Positions 17,720 through 26,608 are shown, counted from the stretch's first letter. The stretch: DNA of 64,000 nt from Microbispora hainanensis (GCF_036186745.1 NZ_CP108086.1:4340001-4404000), one strand, 5' to 3'. Notes: generated from the letters alone by a model not told the origin. Program-made: numbers and translations.

Positions 17720-18508
17720 CTAGGTGGTCTGCCTGGCGTTCCTGTGCCAGGCGAGAACGCGCCGTTCCATCAGCAGGAACGCGGAGTTGAGCAGATATCC
17801 GAGGAGGCCGAGCACCACCAGGCAGCCCCACATGTCGGTGTAGAGGTAGGTGCGCTGCGCGGTCAGCAGCCGGTAGCCGAGGCCGCCTGAGCCGGCGAGG
17901 ATCTCGGCGATGATCAGCAGGATCAGGGCCAGCGAGAGGGCCAGCCGCAGACCGGCGAAGATCTTGGGCATCGCGGCGGGAATGATCACTCTGGTGAGCC
18001 GCTCGGTCGTCGTGAATCCGAAGATGCGGGCGGTCTCCAGGTGCTGCCGGTCCACCGTACGGGTGCCGTCGATCGTGTTGAGGAGGATCGGCCAGATGAT
18101 CCCGAACACGATCGTCGTGAGCTGCGCCGGCGTGCTCAGCTTCAGCAGGGCGAGGAAGAAGGGCACCAGCAGCGGCGGGGGCACGGCCCGGCCGAGGTGG
18201 ATCAGCGGGTCGAGATAGCCGGCCAGGCGGGGGGAGCAGCCGATGGCGATTCCGGCGGCCACTCCGATGACCGCGGCCAGCGCCCACCCGGCGAACAGGC
18301 GGGCGAGGCTGGGGCCGAAGTCGTCCAGCGCCTGATCGGTCAGCAGGAGATGGGTGGCCGGGCCCGACAGCCACATCTCGCCCATCCGGGCCAGCGTCGC
18401 CGACGGGGGAGGGAAGAACGGCTGCTCGGCGGCGCGCGTGGCGATCTCCCAGATCACCAGCGTCACCGGAATCAGCCAGACACGGCCGACGGCTCTGATC
18501 ACGTTCAT
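17720..18508 (-). CDS. ABC transporter permease 2 (SsuC-like)
   Basis: 262-residue BPD_transp_1 permease with about six membrane segments. The cytoplasmic EAA loop is visible as ETARIFGFTTTERLTRVIIP, contacting the ATPase. The ATG at 18506-18508 overlaps the stop of the other permease gene (ATGA), supporting this start over the longer open frame. It pairs with permease 1 as a probable heterodimer, whereas SsuC-type importers usually use one permease gene. Confidence 0.9.
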   Translation of the reverse strand: MNVIRAVGRVWLIPVTLVIWEIATRAAEQPFFPPPSATLARMGEMWLSGPATHLLLTDQALDDFGPSLARLFAGWALAAVIGVAAGIAIGCSPRLAGYLDPLIHLGRAVPPPLLVPFFLALLKLSTPAQLTTIVFGIIWPILLNTIDGTRTVDRQHLETARIFGFTTTERLTRVIIPAAMPKIFAGLRLALSLALILLIIAEILAGSGGLGYRLLTAQRTYLYTDMWGCLVVLGLLGYLLNSAFLLMERRVLAWHRNARQTT

Positions 18509-19278
18509 CGGGCGGCTCCGGTGCGTACGTCGTGCCAGCGGAACAGCCTGCGTTCCACCGCGACCAGGGCGGTGTTGGACAGGACGCCGAACAGGCCGGC
18601 CCACAGGGCCGCGCCGAGCATCAGGTCCATCCGGTTGCCGCTCGCGGCCTCCGTGATGTAGATCCCGATCCCTTCCGATCCTCCGGCGAGCAGCTCCGCG
18701 CTGACCACGAGGATGACGGCGGTGCCGGCGGCGACGCGGATCCCGGTCGCGATGAACGGCGCCGCGCTGGGCAGCGCCACCCGGAGCAGCACGGACACCG
18801 GACCGAACCCGAAGCTGCGCAGGGTCTCCTTGGCGAGCGGGTCGACGTCCTGAAGCGCGTAGATCGTGTTGATGACGATGGGCCAGGACGCCGCGTAGAC
18901 GACGACGGCCACTCTGAGATGCAGGTTGTCAGCGAAGATCAGAATCGCGAGCGGGATGATGGCGACCGAGGGAATGGGCCGCAGGAATTCGATCAGCGGC
19001 CGTACGGCCCGTTCCACGGGCGGCAGTGCCCCGAGCGCGAGCCCGGCCGGGACCGCCACCGCCACGGTCAGCAGCAGCCCGAGCCCCCACGCGGCGAGCG
19101 AGGCCCGCGCGTCGACGAGGAACTCCTGATCGACGAGCAGCTCCGCCGCGCCGCGAAGGATCGCGGACATCCGCGGCAGGAACCGGTCGTCGATCAGGCC
19201 GGTCGCGCCGACGACCTCGGCCGCGGCGAGGAACCCCGCGACGCCCGCGACGCCGCGGAGGACTCGTGCGTGTTTCAT
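18505..19278 (-). CDS. ABC transporter permease 1 (SsuC-like)
   Basis: 257-residue permease with the EAA-loop KETLRSFGFGPVSVLLRVALP and hydrophobic segments typical of the nitrate/sulfonate/taurine importer family. It shares only family-level similarity with permease 2. It begins 19 bp after the binding-protein gene and overlaps the next gene by 4 nt. A short arginine-containing C-terminus (RLFRWHDVRTGAAR) faces the cytoplasm. Confidence 0.9.
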   Translation of the reverse strand: MKHARVLRGVAGVAGFLAAAEVVGATGLIDDRFLPRMSAILRGAAELLVDQEFLVDARASLAAWGLGLLLTVAVAVPAGLALGALPPVERAVRPLIEFLRPIPSVAIIPLAILIFADNLHLRVAVVVYAASWPIVINTIYALQDVDPLAKETLRSFGFGPVSVLLRVALPSAAPFIATGIRVAAGTAVILVVSAELLAGGSEGIGIYITEAASGNRMDLMLGAALWAGLFGVLSNTALVAVERRLFRWHDVRTGAAR

Positions 19279-19297
19279 AGCAGGTGAGGGATCTCCG

Positions 19298-20281
19298 TCA
19301 GTTCGCCGGCGGCGGCAGGATCATCGACTTCACGTCGAGATCGTTCTTGATGTAGCCGTACTCCTTCATCAGGTCGGCCACACGCTGAAGGCGGCTCTCG
19401 CTGAGGGAGGTCGGGTAGGAGCCCAGCGAGATGACGGCCGCGGTGGCGGCGTCGATCTTCGTGTACTTGGGCAGCGTCTCCTCGACGATCTTGCGGTCCT
19501 TCGCGACGAGCTCCTGCGCCTTGCCGAGCGCCCGCTGGAACGCGGCGATCGCCTTCGGATATTTGCTCGCAGTGGCGTCGGTGGTGAACCAGCCGGCGAT
19601 GGGAAGATTTTCGGTCGGACCGGTCATCTCGTCGACGATGATTCGGCCGCCCGCTTTCGATATCACGGTGATGAACGGCTCGACCCCCGCAATGGCGTCC
19701 ACCTGGCCGTTTTCCAGGGCGGCGGGCATGTCGGGGAACGCCTTCTCCACGAACTGGTCCTGGGTCGCGGTCACCCCCGCGACCTTCATCTGCACCTCGG
19801 CGGTCAGCTGGCTGACGCTCTTGAGCACGTTGACCGCTATGGTCTTTCCCTTGAGGTCTGCGACCGTTTTGATCGGGGAGTCCTTTTTGACCATAATGAC
19901 GAAAGCGCCGGGGGCGGCGCCGTAACTGTCCGCGACATACTTGAACTTCCCGGCGCCCTTGTCCTGGGCGAGGAAAGTGCCGACGTAGGCGCCGAGCGAG
20001 ATGTCGAGGCTCCCGCCCAGCAGCTTCTGGGTGGCGACGGCGCCGCCGGCGACCACCTCGGGCTGGACCTCCAGGCCCTCCGCCTTGAAGAACCCTCTCT
20101 CGATCGCCACCTGTAATGGCGCGCTGTCCGGCACCGGGATGGTGCCCACCTTCAGCGTCGTCTTCTCCAGTCCGTTGCCCGAGGAAGAGGAGGACGTCGT
20201 GTCGGAGTTGCCGCAAGCGGAAGCGGTGAGCGCCAGAACGGCCGTGATGCCGACGGCGAGAGTACGCCTTATAAGCCCCAT
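19298..20281 (-). CDS. ABC transporter substrate-binding lipoprotein (SsuA/NMT1-like)
   Basis: 327-residue lipoprotein: signal peptide with lipobox LTASAC at about residues 18-23, a Ser-rich linker, then a periplasmic-binding type 2 fold (LKVGTIPVPDSAPLQVAIE, AAGGAVATQKLLGGSLDISL-like segment, and DMPAALENGQVDAIAGVEP). This is the ABC-type nitrate/sulfonate/taurine or NMT1/THI5-like family. Ligand unknown; co-transcription with an O-methyltransferase hints at a small aromatic or heterocyclic compound, which is only an inference. First gene of the operon. Confidence 0.9.
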   Translation of the reverse strand: MGLIRRTLAVGITAVLALTASACGNSDTTSSSSSGNGLEKTTLKVGTIPVPDSAPLQVAIERGFFKAEGLEVQPEVVAGGAVATQKLLGGSLDISLGAYVGTFLAQDKGAGKFKYVADSYGAAPGAFVIMVKKDSPIKTVADLKGKTIAVNVLKSVSQLTAEVQMKVAGVTATQDQFVEKAFPDMPAALENGQVDAIAGVEPFITVISKAGGRIIVDEMTGPTENLPIAGWFTTDATASKYPKAIAAFQRALGKAQELVAKDRKIVEETLPKYTKIDAATAAVISLGSYPTSLSESRLQRVADLMKEYGYIKNDLDVKSMILPPPAN

Positions 20282-20695
20282 GGAAGCTCCTTGTCTGGAG
20301 TGTTGAGGTGGCCGCCCGGCGGGTGATCCCGCATAGACGGCGACGGGCGAGAGCGTACAGGAGCCGTACGGATTAGATGTGTTTGAGTCACGATTGTAGT
20401 CAAATTTAGTGCTAAATCACCTTCTGTCATCTTTTGGAATTACGGCCAGGGGGTTGGACCGGTTGCACGAGGGGAGATGTCGAACATTCCATGTCCGATA
20501 TCGCCTTTCCCCAGCTTGTGGCCGTCCGATGGATTCGAGTTTAGGGTCGGACAAAACCTTGGACCGCTCCAATATCCCAAGCTCTTTGTCTATCTCGACG
20601 CCTTATGCTCAAATTGCCCGGTGATGTGGGGCTCCCGCATTAGAGCGACCCCGGAGCCTTATCCCCCCTGAGATTCAGCGCGAGAGGTTGCGCCA
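20282..20695 (-). other. AT-richer divergent intergenic region (importer operon / conservon 3)
   Basis: 414 bp without a supported gene and visibly lower in GC than the surroundings, especially 20365-20640. It must hold the promoters of two divergent operons. On the minus strand TTGACT (20403-20398) and a weak ACATCT (20380-20375) are 17 bp apart; a dyad lies directly upstream of that -35. On the + strand no convincing promoter was found. Confidence 0.5.
20404..20417. promoter_or_regulatory. Dyad ATTTAG-TG-CTAAAT next to the importer promoter
   Basis: Perfect 6-bp inverted repeat with a 2-bp spacer, flush against the proposed minus-strand TTGACT -35 element of the importer operon. A dyad at this place could be an activator or repressor site. 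No regulator gene lies in the cluster. Confidence 0.4.
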
Positions 20696-23500
20696 GTGAG
20701 GACAGCAACGATCGAGAGCGGTCGCCGCGCCGAGCCTGAACCGGTCGCCGAGCCCGCCGGCGGCGCGTCCTCGGTGGACGGCGGGCCGCCCGAAGCGCCC
20801 GCGACCGGCAACTCGATGCAGCTGAAGAACTGGCGGGTGCGCACCCGGCTCGTCGCGCTGGTCGTGCTGCCCACCGTGGTCGCGGTCCTGCTCGGCGGCC
20901 TGCGGGTGGCGAGCTCGATATCCAGCGCCGCCGAGTATCAGCGGGTGCGCGAGGCGGTCGAGCTCGTCGGCAACGTCGGCGTGCTCCTCCACGAGGTGCA
21001 GCTGGAGCGGGACCTGTCGATCAAGTACGTCGCGTCCGGCCGCCGTGACCGCGACCTGCTCGCGACCGTGAAGAACCAGCACGCCGCCGTGAACGCCGCC
21101 GTGCAGCAGTTGCGCGTCCGGGCCGGAACGAGCGGGGACGCGCTGGGCGGACTCGGCCGCGAGGACCTGTCGCGGGCCCTGGCCCGTCTCACGGACCTGA
21201 CCGCGTTCCGGAAGATCGTGCTCGAGTCGCAGCTCCCGCCGCTGCGCGGCATCGACAACTACCGGCTCGTCACCGACGACCTGCTGAGGCTGTACGACGC
21301 GGCGGGCCAGGGCGTTCCGGACGAAGGGCTGTCCGCGAGCATCAAGGCGCTCGCGGCGCTCGCGCGGGCCAAGGAGGCGGTGTCGGAGCAGCGCGCGCTG
21401 CTCGCCCTGGGACTGGCCCAGCAGCGGCTCGACCCGGCCGAGCTCGACGCCTTCACCGGCGCGGCGGCGCGGGAGCAGAGCGAGCTGGCGGCCTTCGCCG
21501 CCGTGGCCACCACCGACGAGCGGCAGCTCTACAACGACACGGTCACCGACCAGAAGGTGGACCGCGCGAGGTTCTTCATCGACCGGGCGCTCTACCTCGT
21601 CCGCGCCGGGCTGCTCATCCGCAACGTCGGCGGCAGGGGAGGCGACGCCGACCGCTGGTTCGACGCGATCAGCGAGCAGGCCGACCTCATGCGCGACGTG
21701 ATGTCCGGGCTGACCAAGTCGATCGTCACCCGGAGCGACGCCCTGCAGAGCTCCGACCGCAACGTGGCCATCGTCAGCATCACGATGGTCGTCATCGTCC
21801 TGCTGCTGGTCCTGCTCATCACCGCCGTCATGGCGCGCTCGCTCGTACGGCCGCTGCGGCGGCTGCGCAGCGAGGCGCTGGAGGTCGCCGGGCACCGCCT
21901 GCCCGCCATGGTGCAGCGGCTGCGCGAGTCGGAGGCCGACACCGCGGGGCAGGTCAAGGTGCAGCCGATCGGCGTCGCGTCCGCCGACGAGATCGGTGAG
22001 GTCGCGCGGGCCTTCGACGAGGTCCACCGCGAGGCGATCCGGCTGGCGGGTGACGAGGCCCGGCTGCGGAGCAACGTCAACGCGATGTTCGTGAACCTGT
22101 CGCGCCGCACCCAGACCCTCGTGGAGCGCCAGATCACCCTGATCGACGGTCTGGAGCAGGGCGAGCAGGACGAGAAGCGGCTCGCCGACCTGTTCAAGCT
22201 CGACCACCTGGCGACCCGCATGCGCCGCAACAGTGAGAACCTGCTGGTTCTCGCCGGGCAGGAGCCCGCACGCCGCTGGAGCCGGCCCGTCGAGATCACC
22301 GACGTCATCCGGGCGTCGCTGTCGGAGGTCGAGGGCTACGAGCGGGTGGTGCTGAACTTCCCCTCGGACGTCTCGATCGCCGGCCAGTCCGTCAACGACG
22401 TCATCCACCTGCTCGCGGAGCTGGTGGAGAACGCGCTGGCGTTCTCGGCCCGCGACACCCGCGTGGTGGTGTCGGGCAACCGGATCGACGGCGGGGGCGT
22501 GATGATCTCCGTCACCGACTCCGGCATCGGCATGACGTCGGAGGAGATCGCCCAGGCCAACTGGCGGCTGGCGAACCCGCCGGTGGTGGACGTGTCGGTG
22601 TCGCGCCGGATGGGCCTGTTCGTGGTCGGCCGTCTCGCCGCCCGCAACGGCATCAGAGTCCAGCTCAGGCCGCACGACGGAGGCGGGCTGACCGCCATGG
22701 TCCTGCTGCCGGAGACGATCATGGGCAGTCCGTCGCAGCCGGAGCCCTCCTACGCCGGCGCGTTCGCCCCTTCCTGGAGCCCGCGGCAGGCCGAGCAGGG
22801 GAAGGCCCAGCAGGGCATCGGAGGCGGCTGGGGTCGTCCGCAGCTCCCGGCCTCCGGGGTCGCCGCGCCGTCGCTCCACGATCCGCTCACGCGCATGCGC
22901 AACAGGTCCGGCATGGACGAAGCGGCGACCGGGCCTCTGCCGACGGTGACCGGGCCCGTGCCGACGCCGTTCGGCTCGACGACCGGCCCGGTCGCCATCC
23001 CCGGGCCGGTGCACGGCGCCCCCGTACAGCAGGGCGGCGTGCGTCAGAACGGAACGCAGACGGGACCGCAGACGGGACCGCAGACCGGGCCACAGACGGG
23101 ACCGCAGTCCGAGGAGTATCTGCCGATCTTCGCCTCCGTCGAGTCCGCCTGGTTCCGCCGCACTCCCGCGGCCGACACCGGATCGGGCTGGCAGAACGTC
23201 TCACCCGTGGACGCCGGGTGGCAGGCCGCGGCGGCGGCCACCGAGAAGCCCGCCTCGGACGGCACGACCTCCTCGGGTCTGCCCAAGCGGGTGCCGAAGG
23301 CCAACCTGGTGCCCGGCTCGGCCGATCCGGCCGCGGCACCCGCGGCGCCCGCCCCCTCGCAGCCGCCGCTCCTGTCGCCCGACCGGGCCCGCAGCCGGCT
23401 GGCGAGCCTGCAGCAGGGCGTACGGCAGGGCCGTGCGGTGGCCAGAGGCGAACTGAGTGAGGACGAGGGCTACCCGACCACGAAAGGGGACGGCGCATGA
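20696..23500 (+). CDS. cvnA: Conservon 3 sensor histidine kinase (CvnA)
   Basis: 934-residue kinase: TM1 about 51-70, helical extracytoplasmic sensor, TM2 about 355-381, HAMP, LDHLATRMRRNSENLL near 502, ATPase domain to about 675 (ELVENALAFSARDTRV, TDSGIGMTSEE), and a shorter disordered tail with TGPQ repeats. It keeps the shared C-terminal motifs LPIFASVESAWFRR, LPKRVPKANLVPGS and RSRLASLQQGVRQGRA. The GTG start follows GAGAGGTTGC, as for kinase 2. Overlaps the Roadblock gene (ATGA). Parts of the HAMP/ATPase region are DNA-identical to kinase 2. Confidence 0.9.
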   Translation: MRTATIESGRRAEPEPVAEPAGGASSVDGGPPEAPATGNSMQLKNWRVRTRLVALVVLPTVVAVLLGGLRVASSISSAAEYQRVREAVELVGNVGVLLHEVQLERDLSIKYVASGRRDRDLLATVKNQHAAVNAAVQQLRVRAGTSGDALGGLGREDLSRALARLTDLTAFRKIVLESQLPPLRGIDNYRLVTDDLLRLYDAAGQGVPDEGLSASIKALAALARAKEAVSEQRALLALGLAQQRLDPAELDAFTGAAAREQSELAAFAAVATTDERQLYNDTVTDQKVDRARFFIDRALYLVRAGLLIRNVGGRGGDADRWFDAISEQADLMRDVMSGLTKSIVTRSDALQSSDRNVAIVSITMVVIVLLLVLLITAVMARSLVRPLRRLRSEALEVAGHRLPAMVQRLRESEADTAGQVKVQPIGVASADEIGEVARAFDEVHREAIRLAGDEARLRSNVNAMFVNLSRRTQTLVERQITLIDGLEQGEQDEKRLADLFKLDHLATRMRRNSENLLVLAGQEPARRWSRPVEITDVIRASLSEVEGYERVVLNFPSDVSIAGQSVNDVIHLLAELVENALAFSARDTRVVVSGNRIDGGGVMISVTDSGIGMTSEEIAQANWRLANPPVVDVSVSRRMGLFVVGRLAARNGIRVQLRPHDGGGLTAMVLLPETIMGSPSQPEPSYAGAFAPSWSPRQAEQGKAQQGIGGGWGRPQLPASGVAAPSLHDPLTRMRNRSGMDEAATGPLPTVTGPVPTPFGSTTGPVAIPGPVHGAPVQQGGVRQNGTQTGPQTGPQTGPQTGPQSEEYLPIFASVESAWFRRTPAADTGSGWQNVSPVDAGWQAAAAATEKPASDGTTSSGLPKRVPKANLVPGSADPAAAPAAPAPSQPPLLSPDRARSRLASLQQGVRQGRAVARGELSEDEGYPTTKGDGA
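22001..22107 (+). repeat. Shared identical block in kinases 2 and 3 (copy in kinase 3)
   Basis: 107 bp identical by eye to 12279-12385; a second block at 22188-22279 matches 12466-12557 with one mismatch. Confidence 0.75.
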
Positions 23501-23925
23501 GTGAGTTGAGCCAGGGCGCACGCGGCCTGAACTGGCTGATCGATGATTTCGTGAGTTCCGTGCCCGGTGTGGCGCACTCCGTGGTCGTCTCCGCGGACGG
23601 GTTGCCTCTCGCGTACTCGCACGGGTTCCCGAAGGACCGGGCGGATCAGCTGGCGGCGGTGGCGGCCGGGTTGATCAGCTTGACGCAGGGTGCGTCGCGG
23701 GTGTTCGAGGGTGGCCCGGTGACGCAGACGGTGGTGGAGATGCAGCGGGGGCTGTTGCTGATCATGTCGATCAGTGACGGGTCCTGTCTGGCGGTGCTGG
23801 CGGCTGCCGACTCGGATCTGGGTCTGGTGGCCTATCAGATGACGTTGCTGGTCGAGCGGGCGGGTCAGGTGCTGACTCCCGCGGTCCGCGCCGAGCTCCA
23901 AGCCATGTCGTATCCCCGGAGGTGA
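23497..23925 (+). CDS. cvnB: Roadblock/LC7 domain protein (CvnB, conservon 3)
   Basis: 142-residue Roadblock/LC7 protein with LNWLIDDFVSSVPGVAHSV, KDRADQLAAVAAGLISLTQG and VVEMQRGLLLIMSISDGS. The ATG overlaps the kinase stop by 4 nt. The first 130 bp and the last few codons are its own; 23629-23900 is almost identical to conservon 2. Confidence 0.93.
   Translation: MSELSQGARGLNWLIDDFVSSVPGVAHSVVVSADGLPLAYSHGFPKDRADQLAAVAAGLISLTQGASRVFEGGPVTQTVVEMQRGLLLIMSISDGSCLAVLAAADSDLGLVAYQMTLLVERAGQVLTPAVRAELQAMSYPRR
23629..23900 (+). repeat. Near-identical tract shared by conservon 2 and 3 Roadblock genes (copy B)
   Basis: 272 bp matching 14396-14667 with two differences seen; abrupt edges. Confidence 0.8.
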
Positions 23926-23929
23926 CCGG

Positions 23930-24367
23930 ATGGATCCGTGGGGACAGCCGCCGGGTGGTGCGGACCCGTGGGGTCAGCAACCCGGCGAGGACCCGTGGGG
24001 GCCGCAGCCGGGCCGATCGGCTCCCGAGGAGCCCGCGTCTCCGGTGCGCCCGTTCACTGTCACCGGCGGGCGTACGACGCCTCGCATGCAGCTCGCGCTG
24101 GAGGCGCTGGTCTCCTCCGCCACGACCACGCACTACGACCTGTCCACAAGGCCACCGGAACATCGGGCCATCGCCTCACTGTGCCGTCAGGTGCGGTCGG
24201 TGGCCGAGGTGTCGGCGTTGCTGCGGATTCCGCTGGGTGTGGTTCGCGTGGTGATCGCGGACATGGCGGCGGAGGGGCTGGTGCATGTGCATCAGCCGCA
24301 GTTGGAGGCCGGTAAGCCGGATCTGAACTTGCTGGAAAGGGTGCTCAGTGGACTTCGCAGGCTCTAG
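23930..24367 (+). CDS. cvnC: DUF742 protein (CvnC, conservon 3)
   Basis: 145-residue DUF742 protein. The variable N-terminus has three DPWG repeats (DPWGQPPGGADPWGQQPG, then EDPWGPQ). After it come VRPFTVTGGRTTPRMQLALE and the conserved C-terminal half ending LNLLERVLSGLRRL. The ATG follows GGAGGTGACCGG and lies 4 bp after the Roadblock stop. The last 20 nt overlap the GTPase gene. From 24179 on it is DNA-identical to conservon 2. Confidence 0.92.
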   Translation: MDPWGQPPGGADPWGQQPGEDPWGPQPGRSAPEEPASPVRPFTVTGGRTTPRMQLALEALVSSATTTHYDLSTRPPEHRAIASLCRQVRSVAEVSALLRIPLGVVRVVIADMAAEGLVHVHQPQLEAGKPDLNLLERVLSGLRRL

Positions 24368-24773
24368 CCGGGGGTTGACGTCGACGAAGATCGTCGTTGC
24401 GGGGGGCTTCGGTGTGGGGAAGACGACCTTCGTGGGGGCGGTTTCGGAGATCGTGCCGTTGACGACGGAGGCGGTGATGACCGATGCGTCGGCGGGGGTG
24501 GACGATGTGGGGTTGGTGCCGCACAAGACGACGACGACGGTGGCGATGGATTTCGGTCGTGTGTCGTTGGACCGGGATCTGATTTTGTATTTGTTCGGTA
24601 CGCCGGGTCAGCATCGGTTCTGGTTCATGTGGGATGACCTGGTGCGGGGGGCGATCGGTGCGGTGGTGCTGGTCGACACGCGGCGGTTGGCGGACAGTTT
24701 CCCGGCGGTGGACTACTTCGAGGAGGCGCGTCTGCCGTTCGTCGTGGGCGTGAACGGCTTCGACGGGCAGTAC
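24179..24773 (+). repeat. 595-bp identical tract spanning DUF742 and GTPase genes (copy B)
   Basis: Identical by eye to 15052-15646. Ends abruptly inside the GTPase codon following GFDGQY, after which the two genes diverge. Confidence 0.85.
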
Positions 24774-24926
24774 ACCCACGGGGAGGAGGAACTGCGCGAA
24801 GCCCTCACGTTGTCACCCCAGGTTCCGATCGTCCGCACTGACGCCCGTGACCGCGAATCGGTCAAGAGCACCCTCATCACGCTGGTCGAACACGCGCTGT
24901 CATCCCATGTGAGCGCGTTCCGGTGA
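24348..24926 (+). CDS. cvnD: Ras-like GTPase (CvnD, conservon 3)
   Basis: 192-residue conservon GTPase identical in its first 142 residues to that of conservon 2 (P-loop GGFGVGKTT, FGTPGQHRF). The last 50 residues differ (THGEEELREALTLSPQVPIV, ending SHVSAFR). The GTG start is inside the DUF742 gene. Because kinase sensors and tails differ while the GTPase core is the same, conservons 2 and 3 may share or cross-talk at the GTPase level; this is an inference. Confidence 0.93.
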   Translation: MDFAGSSRGLTSTKIVVAGGFGVGKTTFVGAVSEIVPLTTEAVMTDASAGVDDVGLVPHKTTTTVAMDFGRVSLDRDLILYLFGTPGQHRFWFMWDDLVRGAIGAVVLVDTRRLADSFPAVDYFEEARLPFVVGVNGFDGQYTHGEEELREALTLSPQVPIVRTDARDRESVKSTLITLVEHALSSHVSAFR

Positions 24927-25053
24927 GACCCGGAAACGGGCCGGACCGGCGATCTCGCCCCGGCGGCACGGGCGTGAAGGGCGCGCGGGCGGATAGTCTG
25001 GGGAGACTGATGGTTCACCGACCCGTCCACTCGCTTCGAGGCTGGCCAAACAC

Positions 25054-26601
25054 GTGTTCGAGACGCTTTCCGACCGGCTGACTTCGGTCTTTTCCTCCCT
25101 ACGGTCCAAAGGCAGGCTTTCCGACGCCGACATCGACGCGACCTGCCGCGAGATCCGCATCGCGCTGCTCGAGGCGGACGTCGCGCTGCCGGTCGTGAAG
25201 GATTTCGTGGCCCGGGTCAAGGAGCGGGCCCGCGGCGCCGAGGTCTCCCAGGCGCTCAACCCCGCGCAGCAGGTCGTGAAGATCGTCAACGACGAGCTCA
25301 TCGAGGTGCTGGGCGGCGAGACGCGGCGGCTGCGCTACGCCAAGACCCCACCGACCGTGATCATGCTGGCCGGTCTCCAGGGCTCCGGCAAGACGACCCT
25401 GGCCGGCAAGCTCGCCAAGTGGCTGCGCGACCAGGGGCACGCTCCCCTGCTCGTCGCCTGTGACCTCCAGCGGCCCAACGCGGTGCAGCAGCTCGCCGTC
25501 ATGGCCGAGCGGGCCGGTGTCGCTGTGTACGCCCCCGAGCCGGGCAACGGCGTGGGCGACCCGGTCGCGGTGGCGCGGCAGTCGGTGGACCACGCACGCC
25601 GCCAGCAGCACGACGTGGTCATCGTCGACACCGCCGGCCGCCTCGGCATCGACCAGGAGCTGATGAAGCAGGCCGCCGACATCCGCGACGCGGTCACGCC
25701 GGACGAGGTCCTGTTCGTCCTCGACGCGATGATCGGTCAGGACGCGGTCAGCACGGCCAGCGCGTTCATGGACGGCGTCGGCTTCGACGGCGTGGTGTTG
25801 ACCAAGCTCGACGGCGACGCCCGGGGTGGCGCCGCCCTTTCGGTGCGGCACATCACCGGCCGGCCGATCATGTTCGCCAGCACCGGTGAGAAGCTCGAGG
25901 ACTTCGACGCCTTCCACCCCGACCGCATGGCGGGCCGGATCCTCGACATGGGTGACATCCTCACCCTGATCGAGCAGGCGCAGAAGACGTTCGACGAGCA
26001 GGAAGCCGCCAAGATGGCGGGCAAGCTCGTCTCCGGCGACGGCTTCACGCTGGAGGACTTCCTCGAGCAGATGATGATGGTGCGCCGCATGGGGCCCATC
26101 AAGAACCTGCTCGGCATGATGCCCGGCATGGGGCAGATGCGCGACCAGCTCAACCAGGTCGACGACCGCGACCTCGACCGCATCGCGGCGATCATCCGTT
26201 CCATGACGCCCGGCGAGCGCCAGGACCCGAAGATCATCAACGGCTCGCGCCGGGCGCGCATCGCCAAGGGCTCGGGCGTCACGGTCACCGAGGTGAACAA
26301 CCTGGTGGTCCGCTTCTTCGAGGCGCAGAAGATGATGAAGCGGATGACCCAGGGCATGGGCATCCCGGGCATGCCCGGCGGCCGCAAGCAGAAGGCGCAG
26401 AAGCCCAAGAAGGGCCGTCGTGTCAGCGGCGACCCGCGCAAGGCCGCGCTCGGCAAGGCCGGTGCGAACGCGTCGTCCTCGGACGCCCCGAAGCTGCCCA
26501 AGGGCCTGCTCGGCAACCTCGGCGGCGGCCAGCTGCCCCCCGGTCTGGAACTGCCGCCCGGCTTCGACCCGTCGAAGCTGAAGCTGCCCGGCCAGAACTG
26601 A
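25054..26601 (+). CDS. ffh: Signal recognition particle GTPase Ffh (SRP54)
   Basis: Binds signal sequences and 4.5S RNA and delivers ribosomes to FtsY at the membrane. 515 residues: N domain (about 1-90), G domain with P-loop GLQGSGKTT near 107-115, DTAGRLGID and TKLDGDARGGAALS, and a Met-rich M domain from about 310 (MMMVRRMGPIKNLLGMMPGM). The C-terminal tail is basic then Gly/Pro rich. The GTG start gives the canonical MFETLSDRLTSVFSSLR N-terminus. 127 bp separate it from conservon 3; in most actinomycetes ffh likewise sits downstream of glnD, so the conservons occupy that interval here. Confidence 0.97.
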   Translation: MFETLSDRLTSVFSSLRSKGRLSDADIDATCREIRIALLEADVALPVVKDFVARVKERARGAEVSQALNPAQQVVKIVNDELIEVLGGETRRLRYAKTPPTVIMLAGLQGSGKTTLAGKLAKWLRDQGHAPLLVACDLQRPNAVQQLAVMAERAGVAVYAPEPGNGVGDPVAVARQSVDHARRQQHDVVIVDTAGRLGIDQELMKQAADIRDAVTPDEVLFVLDAMIGQDAVSTASAFMDGVGFDGVVLTKLDGDARGGAALSVRHITGRPIMFASTGEKLEDFDAFHPDRMAGRILDMGDILTLIEQAQKTFDEQEAAKMAGKLVSGDGFTLEDFLEQMMMVRRMGPIKNLLGMMPGMGQMRDQLNQVDDRDLDRIAAIIRSMTPGERQDPKIINGSRRARIAKGSGVTVTEVNNLVVRFFEAQKMMKRMTQGMGIPGMPGGRKQKAQKPKKGRRVSGDPRKAALGKAGANASSSDAPKLPKGLLGNLGGGQLPPGLELPPGFDPSKLKLPGQN

Positions 26602-26608
26602 CCCGCCC

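Noticed and set aside
15933..18374. A single 813-residue minus-strand reading frame covering the methyltransferase and parts of the ATPase and permease genes
   Set aside because: Only the C-terminal 334 residues are protein-like; the rest is Arg/Pro/Gly-rich sequence read in the wrong frame of two well-supported genes.
20409..20671. Two short + strand frames in the low-GC region before conservon 3
   Set aside because: No ribosome binding site, overlapping each other, no recognisable features. The region is better explained as regulatory.
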